From an uncultured Pseudogracilibacillus sp. (lineage in GTDB: Bacteria > Bacillota > Bacilli > Bacillales > Amphibacillaceae), in the NCBI GenBank assembly GCA_937960785.1, contig CALGOZ010000063.1, forward strand, positions 1 through 10,420: a stretch of 10,420 bases of DNA. Direction: 5' to 3'. The notes under the pieces are model-generated. The model did no database searches and was not told where the DNA came from. It saw only the letters and a program-made list of their open reading frames with translations. The first letter of the stretch is position 1. The number at the start of each line of letters is the position of its first letter. Made by a program: the position numbers and the translations under genes. Positions 1-6,597 of this stretch are shown piece after piece.

Positions 1-70
1 CAAGAGCCAGCACACACGAAAATGCTGTTTCCAAAAATTTCAGGTGCGCGGCAGACTTCTGCGCAGTCAT
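1..70. other. GC-richer edge segment of unknown nature
   Basis: About 50% of the first 70 bases are G or C, against about 30% in the 168 bases that follow up to meaB. On the minus strand an ATG at 70-68 opens a frame that runs off the window edge (beginning MTAQKSAAHLKFLE), with a weak AGGGA eight bases before it. On the plus strand, frame 1 is also open to a TAG at 70-72. The patch could be the start of a leftward gene, the end of a rightward gene, or a fragment of a dispersed repeat. Neither frame can be recognised as a known family, and 23 codons are too few to decide. Confidence 0.2.
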
Positions 71-130
71 AGACAGATTCCCTACTTAACTTTCACTAGA
101 TAAATTCAATTAAGATTATCCGTTATAGTT

Positions 131-215
131 TTAAATAAAAATAAGGATGAACAAAACTTCTTCTTGAGAAAAAGTTCAGTCCATCCTTCTTTAAAAGCAA
201 GCCGATACTAGCTTG
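131..215 (-). terminator. Terminators after meaB (tandem hairpins)
   Basis: Reading leftward from meaB, a weak hairpin comes first: CAAGC (198-202) pairs with GCTTG (211-215) and is followed by CTTTTAA. A larger one follows: AAGGATG (143-149) pairs with CATCCTT (182-188), with more pairing inside (AACTT/AAGTT), and ends in a run reading ATTTTTATTT on the minus strand. The second has the classic intrinsic-terminator layout. Together they end the mutA-mutB-meaB transcript and separate it from whatever lies to the left. Confidence 0.7.
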
Positions 216-238
216 TTTTGTAGGTTTCTACTTACATT

Positions 239-1354
239 TTATTTTTCTTGAAAAAGCTGTTCAACCGCTAGGGCAACGGTTAAATCGCCATTTTCTAACT
301 GTTTTTCAAGTGCTTCTACCTTTTCTTTTCGTTCCGCCTTTTTAAAAAATTGTTCGACTAAACGATCATGAATCATATCATAGAACCAATTTTTCGTCTG
401 CTCTTGGCGACGGGTCTTCCAATAATTTGAAGCTTGCATTTTCTCTTTAAAAGATAAAATTTGTTCCCACACTTCATCATGTCCTGTCTTTTCATAAGAG
501 GAAACAGGAATTGCCGTAGCTTCCCATCCTGGAGTCGCTGGCTGTAAAAAGTGTAAAATTTGTTTATATTCTCGTACTGTTCGCTTAGCAAGTCGTTTAT
601 TATCCCCGTCCGCCTTATGGACGACGATTAAATCGACCGTCTCCATAATCCCCTTCTTCATTCCTTGTAAATCGTCGCCAGCTCCGGTTAAGGCAAGCAG
701 GATGAAGAAATCGACCATATTTCTTACAGCGGTCTCACTTTGTCCAACGCCTACCGTTTCAATTAAAATAACATCATAACCTGCTGCTTCACACAAAAGC
801 ATCGTTTCTCGAGTTTTACGATGAACACCACCCAGGGTTCCGGAAGTTGGAGATGGTCGAATAAAAGCATTCGGATCGTTAGCTAATTGTTCCATGCGTG
901 TTTTGTCCCCTAAAACACTTCCACCCGTCATCGCTGAACTTGGATCAATCGCAAGTACAGCAACCTTATAACCTTTTTTACTTAGCATAAGCCCAAACGC
1001 TTCAATAAACGTACTTTTTCCTGCTCCTGGAACACCGCTTACACCGATTCGAATACTATTACCAGTCCGGGGCATTAATCGGTTTAACAATTGCTGAGCT
1101 GCTCGTTGATCTTCGGTACGAACACTTTCAATTAATGTAATTGCACGGGCTAAATATTGACGAGAACCAGCGACAATTTCATCGTAAAGTGTATCGATAG
1201 AAAGAGCTCGAGAACGTTTGATAAAGCGACGACGGCGAGATTGCTTCCTGCCGTCGTGTGTGCTTTTTATCCCGTCCATCACATGAAGGGCTGAATCTTC
1301 ATCCTTAGCTATTACATCATCTTTTTTTCGATTTATTTCTTCCTCACGACTCAT
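239..1354 (-). CDS. meaB: MeaB/ArgK-family GTPase, methylmalonyl-CoA mutase chaperone
   Basis: This is a 371-residue cytoplasmic G3E-family P-loop GTPase. In characterised systems MeaB binds methylmalonyl-CoA mutase, protects it from inactivation and gates loading of adenosylcobalamin. Visible motifs are the Walker A loop GVPGAGKST (107-115), the Mg/switch region IDPSS (136-140), ETVGVGQSE (199-207), and the base-recognition segment HKADGD (246-251), where Asn is usual at the first position. The C-terminal helical tail fits the dimerisation arm of the family. The protein is about 40 residues longer than the usual 320-330, because of a charged N-terminal extension with a basic stretch (RKQSRRRRFIKRSR, 36-49). 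The start ATG overlaps the mutB stop as ATGA, with GAGG about ten bases upstream, so it is translationally coupled as the last gene of the operon. Family assignment is secure. The role in serving this mutase is inferred from the operon. Confidence 0.95.
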   Translation of the reverse strand: MSREEEINRKKDDVIAKDEDSALHVMDGIKSTHDGRKQSRRRRFIKRSRALSIDTLYDEIVAGSRQYLARAITLIESVRTEDQRAAQQLLNRLMPRTGNSIRIGVSGVPGAGKSTFIEAFGLMLSKKGYKVAVLAIDPSSAMTGGSVLGDKTRMEQLANDPNAFIRPSPTSGTLGGVHRKTRETMLLCEAAGYDVILIETVGVGQSETAVRNMVDFFILLALTGAGDDLQGMKKGIMETVDLIVVHKADGDNKRLAKRTVREYKQILHFLQPATPGWEATAIPVSSYEKTGHDEVWEQILSFKEKMQASNYWKTRRQEQTKNWFYDMIHDRLVEQFFKKAERKEKVEALEKQLENGDLTVALAVEQLFQEK

Positions 1355-3501
1355 TCGCTCACTTCCTCGTAGCCTAAACTTTTATAAATTTCTTCGATAA
1401 TTTTTTGGGCAGCTACGGGAATTACTGTTCCTGGTCCGAAAATTGCAACTGCACCATTTTCGCGTAAAAATTCGTAATCTTGTGGCGGAATGACACCCCC
1501 GACGATAATTAAAATATCGGAACGACCTAACTTTTCAAGTTCTTCTTTTAATTGAGGAACTAATGTTTTATGACCAGCTGCTAAAGAACTTACACCGATT
1601 ACGTGGACGTCGTTTTCTACCGCTTGTGCCGCTGTTTCAGCCGGTGTTTGGAAAAGAGGACCAATATCGACATCAAAGCCTAAATCAGCATAAGAAGAAG
1701 CAACGACTTTTGCTCCACGATCGTGCCCATCTTGACCCATTTTAGCAACTAAAATTCGCGGTCTTCTACCTTCATTTTCTAAAAATTCATCGGTCATTTC
1801 TCTAACTTCCTCAATTACCTCTTGATTCGAGAAATTGGAACTATACACACCACTTACCGATTGAATCACCGCCTTGTGACGTCCTGATACTTTCTCGATA
1901 GCGTCTGTAATCTCGCCAATTGTTGCCCGGGCTCGAGCTGCATCAACAGCACAAGCGAGCAAATTCTCTTTACCAGTACGAGCTGCTTCTGTTAAACGTT
2001 CGAGCGTGCGTTTTACTTGTGTCTCGTCCCGCTTCGCTTTTACTTCATTAATACGTTCGATTTGTTTATTACGGACGAGCGTATTATCGATATCTAAAAT
2101 ATCAATCGGCTCTTCTTCTTCTAATTCATATTTGTTAACACCGATAATCACTTCGGCTTGGGAGTCGATTTGTGCCTGACGTTTTGCTGCAGCTTCTTCA
2201 ATTTTTAATTTTGGTAGGCCGGTTTCAATTGCTTTGGCCATACCACCAAGGTCTTCAATCTCTTCAATTAACGCCCAAGCTTTCTCCATAATTTCATCGG
2301 TTAATTTTTCAACATAATACGAACCACCCCATGGATCCGCTACTTTTGTCATCATCGTCTCTTCCTGTAAGAAAAGTTGCGTATTTCTTGCGATTCGGGC
2401 TGAGAAGTCCGTCGGAAGTGCAATTGCTTCGTCTAAAGCATTCGTGTGTAAGCTCTGTGTATGTCCCATTGCGGCCGCATTTGCTTCAATTAAAGTACGA
2501 GTAACGTTATTAAACGGATCTTGTTCTGTCAAACTCCATCCCGAAGTTTGCGAATGAGTTCTCAGGGTTAAGGAACGTGGATTCTTCGGGTTAAATTGCT
2601 TCATCATTTGCGCCCACATTCTACGAGCTGCACGCATTTTTGCAACTTCCATAAAGTAGTTCATTCCAACCGCCCAGAAAAATGAAAGACGAGGTGCAAA
2701 GGAATCGATATCTATTCCTGCTTTTAATCCAGTTCTTACATATTCTAGACCGTCGGCCAACGTATAAGCGAGTTCAATATCTGCTGTTGCACCAGCTTCT
2801 TGCATATGGTAACCAGAAATTGAAATCGAGTTAAATTTCGGCATATACTTCGACGTATATTCAAAAATATCTGCAATAATGTTCATCGACATTTCCGGTG
2901 GGAAAATGTACGTATTACGAACCATATACTCTTTTAAAATATCATTTTGGATTGTTCCAGCTAATTGTTCTGGTGTAACTCCTTGCTCTTCTGCCGCAAT
3001 AATATAAAATGCCATAATTGGTAGTACTGCACCATTCATCGTCATCGATACTGACATTTCATCGAGCGGAATACCGTCGAATAAAATTTTCATATCTTCG
3101 ACTGTATCGATGGCTACACCAGCCTTTCCAACATCCCCCGATACTCGCTCATGGTCGGAATCATAACCTCGGTGAGTTGCTAAGTCAAAAGCAACGGACA
3201 AACCCTTTTGCCCCATCGCTAAATTGCGACGGTAGAAAGCGTTACTTTCTTCTGCTGTAGAAAACCCCGCATATTGACGAACAGTCCACGGTCGGGCTAC
3301 ATACATTGACGGATAAGGGCCCCTTGTGTTCGGTGCAATGCCTGGGTAATCATATAAATGTTTTACCTCTTCTACATCTTCCTTATCGTAAATATTTTGT
3401 AATCTAATACCTTCATTCGTCTCAACGATATCTTCTTTCGTATAAGTAAAATCTACTTCAATTTTCTCTGGACGAAAGTCTTTAAAGTTAGGCTTTTGCA
3501 T
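1351..3501 (-). CDS. mutB: Methylmalonyl-CoA mutase, large catalytic subunit
   Basis: This AdoCbl-dependent enzyme interconverts (R)-methylmalonyl-CoA and succinyl-CoA in propionyl-CoA metabolism. The protein has 716 residues from the chosen start. An N-terminal TIM barrel carries the signature RPWTVRQYAGFSTAEESN. Tyr77, Arg195 and His232 align by context with active-site Tyr89, Arg207 and His244 of the Propionibacterium enzyme. A linker leads to the C-terminal B12-binding domain with DGHDRG (591-596; His593 is the lower-axial cobalt ligand), the GVSSLAAGH loop and IIVGG. All key residues are present, so it should be active. An in-frame ATG three codons earlier (3510) touches the ribosome binding site GGAAGGGAG directly. 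The ATG at 3501 sits nine bases from GGGAG and is preferred. The gene overlaps the end of mutA by 14 bases, which implies coupled translation and 1:1 subunits. Confidence 0.96.
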   Translation of the reverse strand: MQKPNFKDFRPEKIEVDFTYTKEDIVETNEGIRLQNIYDKEDVEEVKHLYDYPGIAPNTRGPYPSMYVARPWTVRQYAGFSTAEESNAFYRRNLAMGQKGLSVAFDLATHRGYDSDHERVSGDVGKAGVAIDTVEDMKILFDGIPLDEMSVSMTMNGAVLPIMAFYIIAAEEQGVTPEQLAGTIQNDILKEYMVRNTYIFPPEMSMNIIADIFEYTSKYMPKFNSISISGYHMQEAGATADIELAYTLADGLEYVRTGLKAGIDIDSFAPRLSFFWAVGMNYFMEVAKMRAARRMWAQMMKQFNPKNPRSLTLRTHSQTSGWSLTEQDPFNNVTRTLIEANAAAMGHTQSLHTNALDEAIALPTDFSARIARNTQLFLQEETMMTKVADPWGGSYYVEKLTDEIMEKAWALIEEIEDLGGMAKAIETGLPKLKIEEAAAKRQAQIDSQAEVIIGVNKYELEEEEPIDILDIDNTLVRNKQIERINEVKAKRDETQVKRTLERLTEAARTGKENLLACAVDAARARATIGEITDAIEKVSGRHKAVIQSVSGVYSSNFSNQEVIEEVREMTDEFLENEGRRPRILVAKMGQDGHDRGAKVVASSYADLGFDVDIGPLFQTPAETAAQAVENDVHVIGVSSLAAGHKTLVPQLKEELEKLGRSDILIIVGGVIPPQDYEFLRENGAVAIFGPGTVIPVAAQKIIEEIYKSLGYEEVSE

Positions 3502-5197
3502 TTGCACCATCTCCCTTCCATCGTGCTGTTATAGAGGCAAACTTTTCAAGTTGATCTTGACCTTGATAAATAAAGCCGGACACCCCTGCTTGTTTCCAAG
3601 CTTTTTCCGTTTCTTCATCATATCTTCCTGCCACATCAATCCAACGGTCTTTTGGGAATTGGGTAATTAAATCTGCCATTACTTCTTCTATTTCATTTGG
3701 ATGAGCACAAATAACACCGTAATCAAACGACTCCTTTTCAATCCAATCGAGCGCTTCTTGAACAGATTCAAAAGCAGGAGAATACGTCACCTTAATTCCT
3801 GCTGTCGCCAAAAATCCTTCAACGAAATCAGCGCGAGCTTTAAAGTCCTTCAGCTGTCCGAAAGTAAGAAGCACGGTATGCGGTTGCTTTTTAGAAAAGG
3901 ATGCCCGTAATTCTTCATAGGTTTTCGCTAAACGATTCGGAACAATTAGTGTTTCAGCCTCTGGCAATTCATCTTCTAAATTTGCATAAATATTCGTTCC
4001 TATTAAAGAGGTTTCCCGTTTACTCAACGCTTCTTTTCGCGCTTTATATAAGGACTGTAACCTTCTTTCTAGGGCACCACTTCCAACATATGCTTTATAG
4101 CCTCCTTTATCTTCAATTTCTAAAAAGAGATTCCAAGCTCTTTCCGCTAATTCATTCGTTAACGTGTCGATAAAATAGGACCCTCCGGCTGGATCGACAA
4201 CATGCTCGACAAAGGTTTCAGCTTTTATAATAAGTTGAATGTTTTGGGCATGACGGATGCCAGCCGCTGTAATTTCACCGATCACATCGTGGGGATGAAC
4301 AGTTAATACGTCCGTTCCCCCTAACACTGCTGAAAAAGCCTCGTTTCCTGCTCTAAGTAAATTGACATAAGGATCTAATTTAGAAAATGTACGTAACGAC
4401 GTCTCGGAAAAGATCGGAACACGACTTTCTTTTTCATGGCCGTAAGCTTTTGCAAAAGTTTGCCATAATAGGCGAAAAGCACGTAATTTCGCAATTTCAA
4501 TAAAGAAATGAGTATCGATTGCAAAACGAACGAAAAACTGATTTTCAAACTGAGTAAAAGAGCGGAATCTTGTCGCTTGTTCACTAGCTTGTGCTAACGA
4601 TAAAGCTAATTCCGTAACTGCATCGGCACCTTTTAAATGGGCATCTAATGTATCAGCTGCCACTGTACGTACGAGGCGAAAACCTTCTGGCAATGGCACT
4701 TCGCCGATAAATGTACCACGTACTTTATTACGGTCTTCTTGATTAATTTTTTCATATAAAGTTGTAAATAAATCCTCTTCTTTTACATTAAAGGCATAAA
4801 GCGGATAACGGATCGCTAATTGCGCCAACTCTGTCAATGCGCTTTCATTCCACTGTACCCTTAGCGAACCGTCGTATACGATTGCTTCATTTCCTTTCTC
4901 TAATGATTCCTTCACTTGTGTAACAAACTCTGTCCCATCTGTCGTATATGTACGTTGAGCGACCGTCCAGTCTCCAGACTTTTTACCTGCACGAATTACT
5001 TTTAACAATTCGTCTTGGCGATCTCCCAACTCTCTGTCCACTTGTTCTTTCGTGTAAAGTGGTTGAATGTCGATTCCTTCTAAAGTTTTCGTAATTAGCT
5101 TTTCGAAGGGTAGTCCACGAAGAGATTCGACTGTTGCTTTGCGCCACTCGGCATCGTTTACACGATCGAACTGTTGTGTTTTCATTTTTGTAATCAT
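3488..5197 (-). CDS. mutA: Methylmalonyl-CoA mutase, small non-catalytic subunit
   Basis: This is the 569-residue structural partner of MutB in the heterodimeric mutase. It keeps the mutase barrel fold, with recognisable segments such as RFAIDTHFFIEIAKLRAFR and VEHVVDPAGGSYFI. The C-terminal domain is a degenerate B12-binding fold: where MutB has GQDGHDRG it reads GQLKDFKARAD (447-457), so the cobalt-ligating His is gone. This is the normal state for the small subunit. It is shorter than the actinobacterial version (about 640 residues). The start ATG at 5197 has AGGAG ten bases upstream. A second Met at codon 5 would be too far from that site. It is the first gene of the operon, preceded by its own promoter. 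B. subtilis 168 has no such operon, but many other Bacillaceae do. Confidence 0.94.
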   Translation of the reverse strand: MITKMKTQQFDRVNDAEWRKATVESLRGLPFEKLITKTLEGIDIQPLYTKEQVDRELGDRQDELLKVIRAGKKSGDWTVAQRTYTTDGTEFVTQVKESLEKGNEAIVYDGSLRVQWNESALTELAQLAIRYPLYAFNVKEEDLFTTLYEKINQEDRNKVRGTFIGEVPLPEGFRLVRTVAADTLDAHLKGADAVTELALSLAQASEQATRFRSFTQFENQFFVRFAIDTHFFIEIAKLRAFRLLWQTFAKAYGHEKESRVPIFSETSLRTFSKLDPYVNLLRAGNEAFSAVLGGTDVLTVHPHDVIGEITAAGIRHAQNIQLIIKAETFVEHVVDPAGGSYFIDTLTNELAERAWNLFLEIEDKGGYKAYVGSGALERRLQSLYKARKEALSKRETSLIGTNIYANLEDELPEAETLIVPNRLAKTYEELRASFSKKQPHTVLLTFGQLKDFKARADFVEGFLATAGIKVTYSPAFESVQEALDWIEKESFDYGVICAHPNEIEEVMADLITQFPKDRWIDVAGRYDEETEKAWKQAGVSGFIYQGQDQLEKFASITARWKGDGANAKA

Positions 5198-5224
5198 CTT
5201 TATTTCACTCCTATCTTACTTTTT

Positions 5225-5253
5225 AGTATATCATTAACCTATGATACCTACCA
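5225..5253 (-). promoter_or_regulatory. Extended -10 promoter of mutA, with inverted repeat
   Basis: On the minus strand TGATATACT (5233-5225) is a good extended -10 element (TGn plus TATACT). Seventeen bases upstream, the -35 position holds only TGGTAG (5253-5248), a poor match, which fits extended -10 promoters. Transcription would begin near 5218, leaving a leader of about 20 bases that contains AGGAG. An 18-bp inverted repeat, TATCAT-N6-ATGATA (5229-5246), covers the -10 region and spacer and could be a repressor site. The promoter is likely; the operator reading is a guess. Confidence 0.5.
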
Positions 5254-5323
5254 TAAAATTTGATTGAAACGATTAATCAGAACACTGAAAAAGCCCTTTA
5301 TGTACGTGAACAACTTTCACCAT

Positions 5324-5353
5324 AAAAAAAGTGCTCAGCTTTATACTGAACAC
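5324..5353 (-). terminator. Intrinsic terminator after the copZ-like gene
   Basis: On the minus strand GTGTTCAG (5353-5346) pairs with CTGAGCAC (5338-5331), giving eight pairs including one G-U wobble and a seven-base loop. It is followed at once by seven T residues (5330-5324). This ends the copZ-like transcript about 40 bases past its stop codon, so mutA, further left on the same strand, must rely on its own promoter. Confidence 0.85.
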
Positions 5354-5392
5354 CTTCGATTCACTGCATTTAATTCGATGATAAACTATATA

Positions 5393-5599
5393 TTACTGAA
5401 CGACGTCATAACCTTGATCTTCAATTTCTGTACGAATATCTCCTAAAGTTACGACGTTTTCATCGTAGTTGACCGTTACGTTACCTTCGTCTAAATCGAC
5501 AGTAACTTCTTTTACACCCTCTAAATTGGTTAAAGCATCTTCAACTGCTTTCTTGCAGTTACCACAAGTCATCCCATTTACGCCGATTACTTTTTCCAC
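5393..5599 (-). CDS. copZ: CopZ-like copper chaperone (HMA domain)
   Basis: This is a 68-residue single heavy-metal-associated (HMA) domain protein, the typical CopZ size (69 in B. subtilis). The metal loop is GMTCGNC (9-15) with Cys12 and Cys15. The C-terminal IEDQGYDV is the same as in B. subtilis CopZ as I recall it. Such proteins bind Cu(I) in the cytoplasm and hand it to the CopA P-type ATPase or to the CsoR sensor. Two points differ from the textbook case. The residue before the second Cys is Asn rather than the His of MxCxHC CopZ proteins, and no copA or csoR is adjacent. The start is GTG (5599-5597), with AAGGGG eight bases upstream and no closer alternative. It is monocistronic, with its own terminator, and divergent from znuC. 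Copper is the likely metal from family resemblance; another soft metal cannot be excluded. Confidence 0.88.
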   Translation of the reverse strand: MEKVIGVNGMTCGNCKKAVEDALTNLEGVKEVTVDLDEGNVTVNYDENVVTLGDIRTEIEDQGYDVVQ

Positions 5600-5633
5600 G
5601 TTTATTACCCCTTTCTTTCACATAGTCGATTTC

Positions 5634-5680
5634 ATATTAACACGAATAAAATATTGCTAAAAACAATACGCCCTAGCGTA
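5634..5680 (-). promoter_or_regulatory. Possible copZ promoter with upstream palindrome
   Basis: On the minus strand TAATAT (5639-5634) could be a -10 element, 35 bases before the GTG start, with a poor -35 TTTTTA (5663-5658) at 18 bases. Immediately upstream lies a perfect inverted repeat, TACGC-CCTA-GCGTA (5667-5680), which is conspicuous in AT-rich surroundings and a candidate regulator site. It loosely resembles the GC-cored palindromes bound by CsoR but does not match that operator closely. The palindrome is clear; promoter and function are tentative. Confidence 0.3.
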
Positions 5681-5724
5681 CTAATAAGTTACTCCGTTTT
5701 TACCATCATATACATGTCTTATCG

Positions 5725-5753
5725 TTTACAAATCGGAATCATTACGATATACT
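5725..5753 (+). promoter_or_regulatory. znuC promoter with embedded Zur box
   Basis: A sigma-A promoter is visible: TTTACA (5725-5730), a 17-base spacer, and TATACT (5748-5753). A 23-bp inverted repeat at 5729-5751 fills the spacer and overlaps both hexamers. It matches the Bacillus Fur/Zur-type consensus TAAATCGTAAT-N-ATTACGATTTA at 20 of 22 defined positions by my hand alignment; within the repeat, AATC..AAT pairs with ATT..GATT around a central C. Given that zur is the third gene of this operon, the site is best read as a Zur operator. Bound Zur-Zn would block RNA polymerase directly, giving negative autoregulation by zinc. Transcription would begin near 5760, leaving a leader of about 60 bases. 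Confidence 0.85.
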
Positions 5754-5819
5754 GAAAAACAAAATAATTAATAAATATCATGAAATTAAATTAAAAAAGT
5801 AGTGGGAAAGGATTTTTCG

Positions 5820-6578
5820 ATGGCTAAACCTATTATACGATTAGAGGACGTCCACTTTTCTTATGGACAAAAAGAAGTACTTAAAAATATAAACTTAACC
5901 ATTGAAAGAGGGATGTTCCTTGGTCTTGTCGGACCTAATGGTGGCGGGAAAACGACGTTGCTAAAAATTATTTTAGGTTTATTAACACCGCAAAAAGGAA
6001 AGGTCTATTTACATGAAAAACCTTTAGCTACCTTTAAAGATTGGAACCGAATCGGCTACGTCTCACAGAAAGCTAATACGTTTAATAAAGGATTTCCTGC
6101 AACAGTTTTTGAAGTAGTTGCAATGGGTTTAACCGCAAAATTAGGATATTTCACATTTTTACGAAAAAAACATAAAGAACGTATTTTAGAAGCAATCCGC
6201 CAAGTCGATATGGAGGCGTACGCGTATGAAAATGTCGGTAACTTGTCTGGAGGACAGCAACAACGAGTATTTATCGCAAGAGCCTTAGTAAGTGATCCTG
6301 AATTGTTAATTTTAGACGAGCCAACAGTTGGAATCGATTATCAAAATGTCGAAAGGTTTTATCAATTATTACATAAACTGAATGAAGAACAAGAAATTAC
6401 ACTATTGCTCGTTACCCACGATACCGGAGCAATTACAACTCACGCAACAGAGATTGCTTGTTTAAATAAAACCTTACATTTTCATGGAAAATCAACTGAG
6501 TACGAAAGTTTGACCGAAGAGCAGTTATCACGAATTTATGGCCATCCGGTACAACTTATCATCCATGATCATGACTAA
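5820..6578 (+). CDS. znuC: Zinc ABC transporter ATP-binding protein
   Basis: This is the ATPase subunit of a high-affinity zinc importer (ZnuC/AdcC/ZurA type), 252 residues, acting on the inner face of the membrane with the permease encoded next. All ABC motifs are intact: Walker A GPNGGGKTT (38-46), Q-loop Gln83 in GYVSQ, signature LSGGQQQR (142-149), Walker B LLILDEP (162-168), and switch His200 in LLVTHD. The C-terminal HPVQLIIHDHD is His/Asp-rich, as in other metal-import ATPases. An in-frame GTG at 5802 would add six residues. The ATG at 5820 is preferred because AAAGGA ends seven bases before it and the ZnuC-like sequence begins right after. Manganese transporters share this family, so the zinc assignment rests on the linked zur gene and the Zur box. 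Confidence 0.93.
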   Translation: MAKPIIRLEDVHFSYGQKEVLKNINLTIERGMFLGLVGPNGGGKTTLLKIILGLLTPQKGKVYLHEKPLATFKDWNRIGYVSQKANTFNKGFPATVFEVVAMGLTAKLGYFTFLRKKHKERILEAIRQVDMEAYAYENVGNLSGGQQQRVFIARALVSDPELLILDEPTVGIDYQNVERFYQLLHKLNEEQEITLLLVTHDTGAITTHATEIACLNKTLHFHGKSTEYESLTEEQLSRIYGHPVQLIIHDHD

Positions 6579-6597
6579 ATAAAAAGGTGGCGACATT

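Noticed and set aside
3018..4173. Plus-strand open frames inside mutB and mutA
   Set aside because: They lie antisense to well-conserved enzyme genes, have no ribosome binding sites worth noting and no recognisable protein features. They are by-products of codon use on the coding strand.
5263..5277. CcpA cre-like site (ATTGAAACGATTAAT) upstream of mutA
   Set aside because: Aligned on its central CG, it misses two key positions of the cre consensus, including the conserved G of the left half and the C of the right half. Such partial matches are common in AT-rich DNA.
5198..5320. Cobalamin riboswitch before the B12-dependent mutase operon
   Set aside because: The likely transcript start leaves a leader of only about 20 bases, and even the full gap to the copZ terminator is too short and lacks B12-box-like sequence.
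5393..5751. Zur control of the divergent copZ-like gene
   Set aside because: The Zur box lies about 130 bases upstream of the copZ start codon and overlaps only the znuC promoter elements, so direct repression of copZ is unlikely from position alone.
5802..5819. GTG start at 5802 for znuC
   Set aside because: It lies upstream of the clear ribosome binding site (AAAGGA at 5807-5812), which is correctly spaced for the ATG at 5820. The six extra residues do not resemble the family.
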